A stretch of 64,000 bases of DNA from Isoptericola dokdonensis DS-3 (lineage in GTDB: Bacteria; Actinomycetota; Actinomycetes; Actinomycetales; Cellulomonadaceae): assembly GCF_001636295.1 (NCBI RefSeq), contig NZ_CP014209.1, positions 2,294,001 to 2,358,000 on the forward strand. Direction: 5' to 3'. Shown here in pieces: positions 17,956-24,819 of the stretch. The notes under the pieces were generated by a model. That model was given only the letters and a program-made list of their open reading frames with translations. It had not been told where the DNA came from and made no database searches. A program made the translations under genes and the position numbers. The number at the start of each line of letters is the position of its first letter. The stretch's first letter is position 1.

Positions 17956-19142
17956 CGGGCGACCTCCTCGGCGCCGGCGGCCTGCGCCGTCTCGGACTCG
18001 TAGCGTGCGAACCACTCGCGCTCGGCGGTGACCTGCGCGTGCTCGGTGGCGTACACGTGGTCGAACATCGTGGCGGCGGGCGGGCCGTCGAGGGCGCGGA
18101 CACCGGCGCGCAGCGTCTCGCCCAGCGCGTCGGCCTCGGCGTCCAGCGCGGCGGACCAGTCGTCGTCCCAGTGCCCCTCGGCGCGCAGCAGCGCCGCCAG
18201 CCGGTCGATCGGGTCGCGCCGGCGCCAGTACTCCTCCTCGGCGCGCTCCCGGTACCGGGTCGGGTCGTCAGAAGTGGTGTGGGCGCCCATCCGGTAGGTG
18301 TACGCCTCGACGAACGTGGGGCCGTGACCCGCGTGAGCGCGCTCCAGCGCCTCCGCCATCACGGCGTAGCAGGCCAGCACGTCGTTGCCGTCCACCCGCA
18401 CGCTCGGCACGCCGAACCCCTCGCCGCGCCGGTACAGCGGCACGCGGGACTGGCGGGTCGTGGGCTCGGAGATCGCCCACTGGTTGTTCTGGCACCAGAA
18501 GACCACGGGGGCGTCGTTGACGGCGGCGAACACCAGCGCCTCGTTGACGTCGCCCTGGCTCGTGGCGCCGTCGCCGAAGCACGCCACGACGGCGGTGTCC
18601 CGGGCCGGGTCGCCCGTGCCGACAGCACCGTCCCGCTGCACGCCCATCGCGTAGCCGGTCGCGTGCAGCGCCTGCGAGCCGATGACGAGCGTGTACACGT
18701 TCACGTTGAACTCGGCCGGGTCCCAGCCGCCGTGGTCCACGCCGCGGTACAGGCGCAGGCGGTCCACCGGGTCGATGCCGCGCACGTGCAGCATGCCGTG
18801 CTCGCGGTACGACGGGAAGATCACGTCCTGGCGGGACAGTGCGTGCGCCGGGCCCACCTGGGCGGCCTCCTGGCCCATCGACTGCGCGAACAGCGCGAGC
18901 TCGCCCTGGCGCTGCAGCGCGGTGGCCTCGTCGTCGAACCGCCGGGTGAGGATCATGTCGCGGTACATCGCGCGAAGGTCGTCACCGGTCAGGTGCGCGA
19001 CGCGGGCCGCGTAGGCCGCGTGGTCGAGGTCCCCGGCGTTGTCGGGTTCGACGATCCGCTCGCCGGTGGGGGTGACGAGCTGGACGAGCGGGGTGACGTC
19101 GACGGGAGCGTCGTCGGCCCCGTCGGTGGCATGGTGCGGCAC
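17952..19142 (-). CDS. 2-oxoacid dehydrogenase E1 alpha subunit
   Basis: A 396-residue TPP-binding E1alpha. The thiamine motif begins with GDG at residues 190-192 and ends with CQNN about 30 residues later. FPSYREHG and RMGAHTTSDDPTRYR, the latter covering the phosphorylation-loop region, match the branched-chain type. The GTG at 19142 with AAGGAG five bases before it is the best start. This is the first gene of the operon. Upstream lie CCTACG repeats and a TTGGAGG palindrome that may hold its operator. Confidence 0.95.
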   Translation of the reverse strand: MPHHATDGADDAPVDVTPLVQLVTPTGERIVEPDNAGDLDHAAYAARVAHLTGDDLRAMYRDMILTRRFDDEATALQRQGELALFAQSMGQEAAQVGPAHALSRQDVIFPSYREHGMLHVRGIDPVDRLRLYRGVDHGGWDPAEFNVNVYTLVIGSQALHATGYAMGVQRDGAVGTGDPARDTAVVACFGDGATSQGDVNEALVFAAVNDAPVVFWCQNNQWAISEPTTRQSRVPLYRRGEGFGVPSVRVDGNDVLACYAVMAEALERAHAGHGPTFVEAYTYRMGAHTTSDDPTRYRERAEEEYWRRRDPIDRLAALLRAEGHWDDDWSAALDAEADALGETLRAGVRALDGPPAATMFDHVYATEHAQVTAEREWFARYESETAQAAGAEEVAR

Positions 19143-19232
19143 ATGGTCTCCTTCGCTGGCGGCCCCGGGCGGGGCTGTTCTGCTCCGGCTGCGCACGAGG
19201 TTCCTGCCCGTCCGACGGTGCGGACGCGGAGG

Positions 19233-19267
19233 AACCTACGCCTACGTAGCCTACGCCAGCGTAGGTT
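19233..19267. promoter_or_regulatory. CCTACG repeat cluster upstream of E1-E2 operon
   Basis: CCTACG occurs at 19235, 19241 and 19250, and the inverse CGTAGG at 19260. Outer arms AACCTACGC (19233-19241) and GCGTAGGTT (19259-19267) are perfect 9-bp inverted repeats. It sits about 90 bp before the E1alpha start, a normal operator position. The regulator is not identified; no regulator gene is adjacent. Confidence 0.5.
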
Positions 19268-19320
19268 GCGGACCCGGGGCGGCACCCCCTGACGGCGCTG
19301 CCAATGTCGCGCGACGCGTT

Positions 19321-19337
19321 TTGGAGGAACCCTCCAA
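19321..19337. promoter_or_regulatory. 17-bp palindrome TTGGAGG-N3-CCTCCAA
   Basis: Perfect 7-bp arms with a 3-base spacer lie between the E1alpha promoter region and the stop of the small membrane-protein gene at 19385. It could be an operator for the dehydrogenase operon or a small terminator. Only the symmetry is directly visible. Confidence 0.35.
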
Positions 19338-19384
19338 GCCGCCGTCCTCACCAGGGCAGGGACGGGACCGCCCGCACCGCCCTG

Positions 19385-19651
19385 TCAGCGCTGGTACGGC
19401 TGCCCGGACCGCGTCGCGTCCAGCTCGCGCAGCACCGGCCACCGCGAGAACGCGAACACCAGGAACATGATCACGTTGACGACCGGCACCAGCCCGATCA
19501 GCACCCACCAGCCCGAGTAGCCGGCCTTCTGGATGACGCGGACGTACGCGATCATCACGACGACCAGGAAGACGAGGTAGACGGCCAGCGCCGCCCCGCC
19601 GACGAGCCAGCCGTAGTCGTCGGAGAGCTGGTCGTAGTCCACGGAGTCCAT
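19385..19651 (-). CDS. Small membrane protein, two TM segments
   Basis: An 88-residue protein with a short acidic N-terminus, one TM helix (VYLVFLVVVMIAYVRVI) and a second hydrophobic stretch after KAGYSGWWVLIGLVP. The GYSGWW-x-LIGLVPVVN pattern recalls the C-terminal part of DUF805-like membrane proteins. The function is unknown. The ATG at 19651 is preferred because the upstream part of the frame is Arg/His-rich and unlike protein. The ribosome site is weak. Confidence 0.75.
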   Translation of the reverse strand: MDSVDYDQLSDDYGWLVGGAALAVYLVFLVVVMIAYVRVIQKAGYSGWWVLIGLVPVVNVIMFLVFAFSRWPVLRELDATRSGQPYQR

Positions 19652-19771
19652 GGCAGCAGTGTTCCCCCGGCCCGCGCCGCCCGCACGGTGACGGACAGTC
19701 TGCCTGACCTGGGCCGACGGCTCGTGGTTTGATCTGACCACTTCGCCAGTCTCCGACGGGAGCTCCGCCTC

Positions 19772-20473
19772 ATGCGACGACTTGACCGGGTCTCGCTCGC
19801 GCTTGCCGGCTCGGCGGCCGTCTTGATCGGGCTCAGCGGCTGCGGGAGCGACGCAGGTGGCGAGGACTTTGCGCGCGCGCTGGCCTCGGCGTCCGAGAAC
19901 GTCACCTGGGAACCGTTCCCGGACGACGTCCTCGCCGCCATGCCGTCGACGCGCTACGTCAGCGGAAGCGAGGTGGACATCACACTGTCCGACGCGGTCG
20001 TCACCGGGAGGTTCACCACGTGGGAGCCGGGAGAGTCCCTCACCTGGGAAGGCGACTCGGACACCGGCACCGAGGTCGGCTCGGACGACTCTCCGATGGT
20101 GCGCCGGGTCGTCCTGGAGCTCCAGGTCGACTCCGTGATCGACCTGCGCGACGGCGTCGAGCTGGGTGACACCGTCTCCGTCACCATTCCTGTCGATGCC
20201 ACCGCCTCAGCGGACGCGATGGGTGACGGACTGGTCGGTCTCGGCGACGTCGTCGTGTACCTCACCCCCTTCCACGACGACAGCTGGGCCATCTCTCTCG
20301 AGTCCGCGCTCGTCGGCGAGGTCATGGACGACGGGACGGTTGATCTGCCCGTCCTCGATGCTGCCCAGGACGGGACGGCACTGAACATGCTCCGCGCCGC
20401 CAGCCCTGCGTTGACGCTCGGCGACATGGAGCGGGCCGCGGACGCGGACGTCGTCGTCGATCTCGCCGACTAG
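19772..20473 (+). CDS. Putative lipoprotein, unknown function
   Basis: A 233-residue protein with a lipobox (IGLSGC, Cys24) after a short basic and hydrophobic signal, so it is predicted to be lipid-anchored outside the cell. The mature part is acidic, of beta-type composition, and has no recognised domain. GGGAG lies nine bases before the ATG. Third-position GC is visibly lower than in the neighbours (for example CTGATC, GGATCA-type codons, GATGCT), which may hint at later acquisition. It is convergent with alaA. Confidence 0.8.
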   Translation: MRRLDRVSLALAGSAAVLIGLSGCGSDAGGEDFARALASASENVTWEPFPDDVLAAMPSTRYVSGSEVDITLSDAVVTGRFTTWEPGESLTWEGDSDTGTEVGSDDSPMVRRVVLELQVDSVIDLRDGVELGDTVSVTIPVDATASADAMGDGLVGLGDVVVYLTPFHDDSWAISLESALVGEVMDDGTVDLPVLDAAQDGTALNMLRAASPALTLGDMERAADADVVVDLAD

Positions 20474-20511
20474 GCGGTCACCTCGCGGCGGCCCCTCCTG
20501 GCTCGCTCCAC

Positions 20512-21726
20512 CTAGCGACGCTGCGCCAGGAACTCCGCGATCCGGCCGATGGCCTCCTCCAGCACCTCGACGTCGGGCAGCGTGACGAGACGGAAGTGGT
20601 CCGGCTCGAACCAGTTGAACCCGGTGCCGTGCGTGACGAGGATCTTCTTGGCCCGCAGCAGGTCGATGACGAACGCCTCGTCGTCGTCGATCTTGTAGAC
20701 CTCGGGGTCGAGCCGCGGGAAGCAGTACAGCGCGCCGCGCGGCCGCACCGACGTCACGCCCGGGATCTCGTTGAGCAGCCTGTCGGCGAGCATCGCCTGC
20801 TCGTGGAACCGCCCGCCCGGCACGATGAGCTCGTCGATCGACTGGTAGCCGCCGAGCGCCGTCTGGATGGCGTGCTGGCCCGGCACGTTGGCGCACATGC
20901 GCATGTTGGCCAGCAGCGTGAGCCCCTCGAGGAACTCCGTCGCCCGCTCCTGCGGGCCCGAGACCATGACCCAGCCGGCCCGGTAGCCGCACACCCGGTA
21001 GGCCTTCGACAGGCCGGAGAAGGTCAGGCAGAGGACGTCGTCGCCCGCCGCCTTGGCCGCGTGGTGGTGCACGGCGTCGTCGAACAGGATCTTCTCGTAG
21101 ATCTCGTCGGAGAAGACGACGAGGTCGTGACGGCGGGCGATGTCGACCAGCGCCTCCACCATCTCCTTGCTGTACACCGCACCCGTCGGGTTGTTCGGGT
21201 TGATGATGACGATGGCGTGCGTGTTCTCCGTGATCTTCGACTCGATGTCCTCGAGGTCCGGCATCCAGCCGTTCGCCTCGTCGCACCGGTAGTGCACCGG
21301 CGTGCCGCCGGTCAGCGACACCGCGCCCGTCCACAGCGGGTAGTCGGGCGCGGGGACGAGGATCTCGTTCCCCTCGTCGACGAACGCCTGCAGCACCATC
21401 GAGATGAGCTCGGACACCCCGTTGCCGATGAAGACGTCCTCCACCGACGTGTCCCGCAGCCCGCACGACTGGTAGTACTGCGCGACCGCGGTGCGTGCCG
21501 ACCAGATGCCGCGCGAGTCGCTGTACCCCTGGGCCTCGGTGAGGTGGTGGGTCATCGACGCGACGATCGACTCCGGCGCCTCGAAGCCGAACGGTGCCGT
21601 GTTGCCGATGTTCAGCTTGAGGATGCGGTGGCCCTCTGCCTCGAGGCGCTGGGCCTCGGCCAGGATCGGACCGCGGACGTCGTATCGGACGCCCCGAAGC
21701 TTGTTGCTCTGCCGGATGGTACGCAC
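20512..21726 (-). CDS. alaA: Alanine aminotransferase AlaA-type (class I PLP aminotransferase)
   Basis: A 404-residue pyridoxal-phosphate enzyme that converts pyruvate and glutamate to alanine and 2-oxoglutarate in the AlaA/YfbQ subfamily. The start VRTIRQSNKLRGVRYDVRGP, the NPNNPTGAVYS motif and the PLP lysine in GLSKAYRVCGYRAGW are strong subfamily marks. The GTG at 21726 is the start that fits the family; the frame continues upstream but without family-like sequence. A long inverted repeat lies in the divergent region upstream. Confidence 0.93.
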   Translation of the reverse strand: MRTIRQSNKLRGVRYDVRGPILAEAQRLEAEGHRILKLNIGNTAPFGFEAPESIVASMTHHLTEAQGYSDSRGIWSARTAVAQYYQSCGLRDTSVEDVFIGNGVSELISMVLQAFVDEGNEILVPAPDYPLWTGAVSLTGGTPVHYRCDEANGWMPDLEDIESKITENTHAIVIINPNNPTGAVYSKEMVEALVDIARRHDLVVFSDEIYEKILFDDAVHHHAAKAAGDDVLCLTFSGLSKAYRVCGYRAGWVMVSGPQERATEFLEGLTLLANMRMCANVPGQHAIQTALGGYQSIDELIVPGGRFHEQAMLADRLLNEIPGVTSVRPRGALYCFPRLDPEVYKIDDDEAFVIDLLRAKKILVTHGTGFNWFEPDHFRLVTLPDVEVLEEAIGRIAEFLAQRR

Positions 21727-21800
21727 GGGCCCATCTTCGCAGGCGTCCGGGCGTGGTCGTAGGGCCAACCGGCGACAAGTGGACCCCTGTCCTCGGACGT

Positions 21801-21857
21801 CGAGCGTCTCTGAAGGTCGGGAGTGCAGGCTCGGAACCCGACCTTCAGAGACGCTCG
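21801..21857. repeat. 21-bp perfect inverted repeat in a divergent promoter region
   Basis: Arms at 21801-21821 and 21837-21857 are perfect complements with a 15-base loop. Unlike the other long hairpins in the window it lies between two gene starts (alaA leftward, SDR rightward), so it is not a simple terminator. Confidence 0.8.
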
Positions 21858-21950
21858 GCCGGGCGGCCTCGAGCAGGACGACCGCAACAGGTGGCACCCG
21901 GGCCGTCCGGGTGACACGGTGGAGGGGTCCCCACGTCACGGAGGTCCGTC

Positions 21951-22628
21951 ATGAAGGTCGTCGTCATCGGTGCGCTCGGCAAGGTCGCCCGGCTGCTCGT
22001 CCCGCTCCTGGCCGACGGCGGTGCGGGCCCCGGCGTCGACGTCGCGGGCGTGGTGCGCAAGCCCGAGCAGGTGGACCGCGTGGCCGACCTCGGCGGCGAG
22101 CCCGTGCTGCTCGACGTCGGGTCGGCGTCGACCGACGAGATCGCGCGTGCGCTCCAGGGCGCCGACGCCGTCGTCTGGTCCGCGGGCGCCGGCGGCGGGA
22201 GCCCCGAGCGCACCTACGCCGTCGACCGTGACGCCGCGATCCGCTCCATGGACGCCGCCGCGCAGGCGGGGGTGCGGCGATACGTCATGGTGTCGTGGAT
22301 CGGGTCGGTCCCCGAGCACGGGGTGCCCGCCGACTCGTCGTTCTTCCCCTACGCGGACGCCAAGCTCGCCGCCGACGACCACCTGCGCGGCACCGACCTC
22401 GACTGGACGATCCTCGGCCCCGGCACCCTCACCGACGGCCCGCCCACCGGGCGCATCCGGGTGCTCGGCGCCGGCGAGCACATCGGTCAGGGCGGGGGCG
22501 AGGTCCCGCGCGCCGACGTCGCGCAGGTCGCCGCCGCGGCGCTGCGCATCCCCGAGACGGTCGGGCAGTTCGTGCGCTTCTCCACCGGCGACGTCACCAT
22601 CCCGGCGGCGCTGCGCGACCTGCCCTGA
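21951..22628 (+). CDS. Atypical SDR / NAD(P)-binding protein
   Basis: A 225-residue NAD(P)H-binding protein of the atypical SDR type. The N-terminal VVVIGALGKVARLLVPLL gives the GxxGxxx nucleotide loop, ADAVVWSAGAG follows, and YADAKLAADDHLRGTDLDWTILGPGTL matches the NmrA-like / SDR_a5 pattern where the canonical YxxxK is weak. GGAGG sits six bases before the ATG. It may act as a redox sensor or reductase; no substrate can be assigned. It ends in the first of two related hairpins. Confidence 0.88.
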   Translation: MKVVVIGALGKVARLLVPLLADGGAGPGVDVAGVVRKPEQVDRVADLGGEPVLLDVGSASTDEIARALQGADAVVWSAGAGGGSPERTYAVDRDAAIRSMDAAAQAGVRRYVMVSWIGSVPEHGVPADSSFFPYADAKLAADDHLRGTDLDWTILGPGTLTDGPPTGRIRVLGAGEHIGQGGGEVPRADVAQVAAAALRIPETVGQFVRFSTGDVTIPAALRDLP

Positions 22629-22642
22629 GCATTTCCGGATCA

Positions 22643-22704
22643 GTTCGGTCGATCGTCACCGGTTCGGTCACTCCTGCGACCGAACCGGTGACGACCGACC
22701 GAAC
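22643..22704. terminator. 62-bp hairpin, copy 1 of a repeated terminator
   Basis: 27-bp arms (22643-22669 and 22678-22704) with one G-U type mismatch and an 8-base loop lie between the convergent SDR and DeoR genes. Arms of nearly the same sequence recur at 23923-23984. Confidence 0.8.
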
Positions 22705-22709
22705 CGATC

Positions 22710-23477
22710 TCATTGCGACGGCTCCCCGGCGTGCACCACACGGACGTGGTCGCGGAGCCGGTCGACGACGCCGGACCCGGCCGGCGCGTCCGTGATGACC
22801 GCCGTCACGGCGTCGAACGGCAGCACGGAGTACGGCGACGCGGCACCGATCTTCTCGGCGGACCCGAGCACGTAGGTCTCGGCGGCCCGGGAGGCCAGCA
22901 GCCGCTTCATCGCGGCCTCGTCGGCGTCGCCGGTGGTCAGCCCGGCGTCGGGGTGGACGCCGGTGACACCGAGGAAGAACACGTCGGCGGAGACCTGCCG
23001 GGCGGCCTCCACGGCGGCGGCGCCCGAGGCGACGGCGGAGTGCTTGAACAGCTTGCCGCCGATGACGAACACGTCGACGGTCGGGTGGGCGACGAGGGCC
23101 GCGGCGATGGTCGGGCTGTGCGTGACGACGGTGCAGCGCAGGTCTGCGGGCAGCACTGCGGTGATCGCGAGGGCGGTGGTGCCGCCGTCGAGGAGCACGG
23201 TGCTGCCCGGGTCGATGAGGCCGACGGCGGTCGCGGCGACGAGCCGCTTGCTGTCGACGGCGACCTCCTGCCGCCCGGCGTAGTCGGCGAGCGCCGGCGA
23301 GACCGGGAGCGCTCCGCCGTAGACGCGCTGGCACAGGCCCTCGGCGGCGAGGTCGCGCAGGTCGCGACGAATGCTGTCCTCGGAGATCCCGAGGTCGGCG
23401 GCGACGGTCTTGGCGACGATCTTCCCGTCCCGGTGGAGCACCTCGAGGAGGTGCTCACGGCGCTGGGCAGCCAGCAT
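22710..23477 (-). CDS. DeoR/GlpR-family transcriptional regulator
   Basis: A 255-residue regulator with an N-terminal DeoR helix-turn-helix (RREHLLEVLHRDGKIVAKTVAADLGISEDSIRRDL) and a C-terminal DeoRC sugar-phosphate sensor domain including LDGGTTALAI and FFLGVTGVHPDAGLTT. It starts at ATG 23477 with AAGGA upstream. It is divergent from the DUF4406 gene and probably regulates it and itself through the palindrome at 23514. DeoR proteins usually respond to phosphorylated sugars or nucleosides, which fits a nucleoside-deoxyribosyltransferase-like neighbour. Confidence 0.92.
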   Translation of the reverse strand: MLAAQRREHLLEVLHRDGKIVAKTVAADLGISEDSIRRDLRDLAAEGLCQRVYGGALPVSPALADYAGRQEVAVDSKRLVAATAVGLIDPGSTVLLDGGTTALAITAVLPADLRCTVVTHSPTIAAALVAHPTVDVFVIGGKLFKHSAVASGAAAVEAARQVSADVFFLGVTGVHPDAGLTTGDADEAAMKRLLASRAAETYVLGSAEKIGAASPYSVLPFDAVTAVITDAPAGSGVVDRLRDHVRVVHAGEPSQ

Positions 23478-23513
23478 GAATCCTTGTTCCTTCCGATTTG
23501 TTTGCACGTTCCT

Positions 23514-23525
23514 GCACACTTGTGC
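23514..23525. promoter_or_regulatory. GCACA-CT-TGTGC palindrome (candidate DeoR operator)
   Basis: A perfect 5+5 palindrome lies in the 62-bp gap between deoR and the DUF4406 gene. A partial third half-site (TGCACG) occurs just to its left. Autoregulation is inferred from the divergent arrangement. Confidence 0.45.
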
Positions 23526-23539
23526 CTATTCTAGGCGGC

Positions 23540-23920
23540 ATGACACCGATGCTCATCCTCGTCGCCGGCCCCTACCAGTCCGGCACCGACGGCGACCCCG
23601 CCAGGATGCGGGCCAACCTCGACCGCCTCGAGGCCGCCGCCTGGCCGATCTTCCAGGCCGGCCACGTCCCCATGATCGGCGAGTGGGTCGCGCTGCCCGT
23701 GCTCCGCTCCGCCGGCGCGACCGTGCACGACCCCCTCGCGAACGACGTCATGTACCCGACCGCCCAGCGCCTCCTGCAGCACTGCGACGGCGTCCTGCGC
23801 CTCCCCGGCGAGTCCCGCGGCGCCGACCAGGACGTCGCCATCGCCCGCGAGCGCGGCATCCCCGTGTGGTTCGACGTCGCCGACGTCCCGCGGATCACCC
23901 CGGAGCAGTCGGCGGCCTGA
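23540..23920 (+). CDS. DUF4406 / nucleoside 2-deoxyribosyltransferase-like protein
   Basis: A 126-residue single-domain protein. VAGPYQSG near the N-terminus, the GHVPMIGEWVALP block and CDGVLRLPGESRGADQDVAIARERGIPVW match the DUF4406 / YtoQ-like branch of the nucleoside 2-deoxyribosyltransferase fold. It starts at ATG 23540 with only a weak AGGCGG. Control by the divergent DeoR regulator suggests a role in nucleoside or sugar-phosphate metabolism. The exact reaction is not known. Confidence 0.85.
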   Translation: MTPMLILVAGPYQSGTDGDPARMRANLDRLEAAAWPIFQAGHVPMIGEWVALPVLRSAGATVHDPLANDVMYPTAQRLLQHCDGVLRLPGESRGADQDVAIARERGIPVWFDVADVPRITPEQSAA

Positions 23921-23922
23921 CC

Positions 23923-23984
23923 GTTCGGTCGGTCCTCACCGGTTCGGTCGCAGGGATGACCGAACCGGTGACGACCGACCGACC
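23923..23984. terminator. 62-bp hairpin, copy 2 of a repeated terminator
   Basis: Arms 23923-23949 and 23958-23984 pair with two mismatches around an 8-base loop. Arm sequence and geometry match the hairpin at 22643-22704. The copy lies between the DUF4406 gene and the truncated methyltransferase. Confidence 0.8.
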
Positions 23985-24217
23985 CGACGGCGGGCGACGA
24001 CGGCCAGGTGCGGTCGCACGCCGGGCACGTGCCGCCGCTCGACCTCGACGACGTCGAAGCCTGCCGCGTCGAGCCGCTCGGCCGCCCCGTCGGCGGACCA
24101 CGTCCACGCCGGGGCGACCCGGTGGTCGAACGGCGCGAGGTCAGCGCCGTCGAACAGGCCGAGCAGCAGGCCGCCGCCCGGGGCGAGCGCCCGCGCGACA
24201 CCGACCAGCACCCGGGG
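23936..24217 (-). pseudogene. Truncated class I SAM-dependent methyltransferase (C-terminal remnant)
   Basis: About 75 residues resembling the C-terminal third of a class I methyltransferase are readable, from ARALAPGGGLLLGLFDG (post-motif strand) to AGFDVVEVERR and HLAVVARR. The SAM-binding motif I and everything before it are missing, and an in-frame stop lies directly upstream at 24218-24220. The frame runs past the expected end into hairpin copy 2. It abuts a segment of lower GC with a VOC gene, so a deletion or insertion probably destroyed the 5' part. Confidence 0.7.
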
Positions 24218-24311
24218 TCAGTCGCTCGCGGGCTTGGTCCGTACGCGCCAGGATCTTCCCTCGGGTTTGAACGACCCGTCAACGAGGACAACCGCGACGT
24301 CACGTCGACTG

Positions 24312-24710
24312 TCAGCGCGCTCCGCCCGACGCGACGACCTCCACCTTGAAGCCGTCAACGTCCTCCAGCCACCCGGCGTAATGGGCCGGTCCGCCTGCGC
24401 GCGGATACCTGTCTGCGTACAGCGGCGTCCACCCGTGCTCTGTGGCCTCTACCATCAGCACGTCGACGTCGTCGGGCGTGCCGCCGTGAAAGGCGACGTG
24501 GTTGAGGCCGGGCCGCCGCCGGTCATGCGTGTCGCCGGAGAGGTTTGGCGACTCTGTGAGCGTCAGGTACGCGCCGCCACACGACCACGACCGGCCCTCG
24601 GGCCACACCTGGTCGAGGACAAACCCGAGTCTGCCCAGCAACCAGGACCAGGCAGGTTCAGCAGCGCCCGCGTCGCGCACCCAGAGCTCGAGGTGGTGGA
24701 TTCCCGGCAC
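24312..24710 (-). CDS. VOC (glyoxalase/bleomycin-resistance-like) family protein
   Basis: A 132-residue single VOC domain beginning GIHHLELWVRD and ending AGWLEDVDGFKVEVV, with the metal-type residues in HHLEL, GLNHVAF and the closing E of KVEVV. The GTG at 24710 gives the usual VOC start; an ATG at 24770 in the same frame is possible but adds unlikely residues. Base composition here is a little less GC-rich than in the neighbours and the gene abuts a broken methyltransferase, so it may have arrived by transfer. Substrate unknown. Confidence 0.8.
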   Translation of the reverse strand: MPGIHHLELWVRDAGAAEPAWSWLLGRLGFVLDQVWPEGRSWSCGGAYLTLTESPNLSGDTHDRRRPGLNHVAFHGGTPDDVDVLMVEATEHGWTPLYADRYPRAGGPAHYAGWLEDVDGFKVEVVASGGAR

Positions 24711-24819
24711 CCGCCCACCCAAGCAGGGGTGACGGTCACCACCGGGACCCGACGCGCGCAGCGAGGTCATCCGGGGCAGGGTGGAAGGACCGCCATCCCA
24801 CGTCTCGGAGGTCCTGACC

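Noticed and set aside
24008..24349. Plus-strand frame across the truncated methyltransferase
   Set aside because: The opposite strand shows recognisable methyltransferase residues; this frame has no ribosome site or domain.
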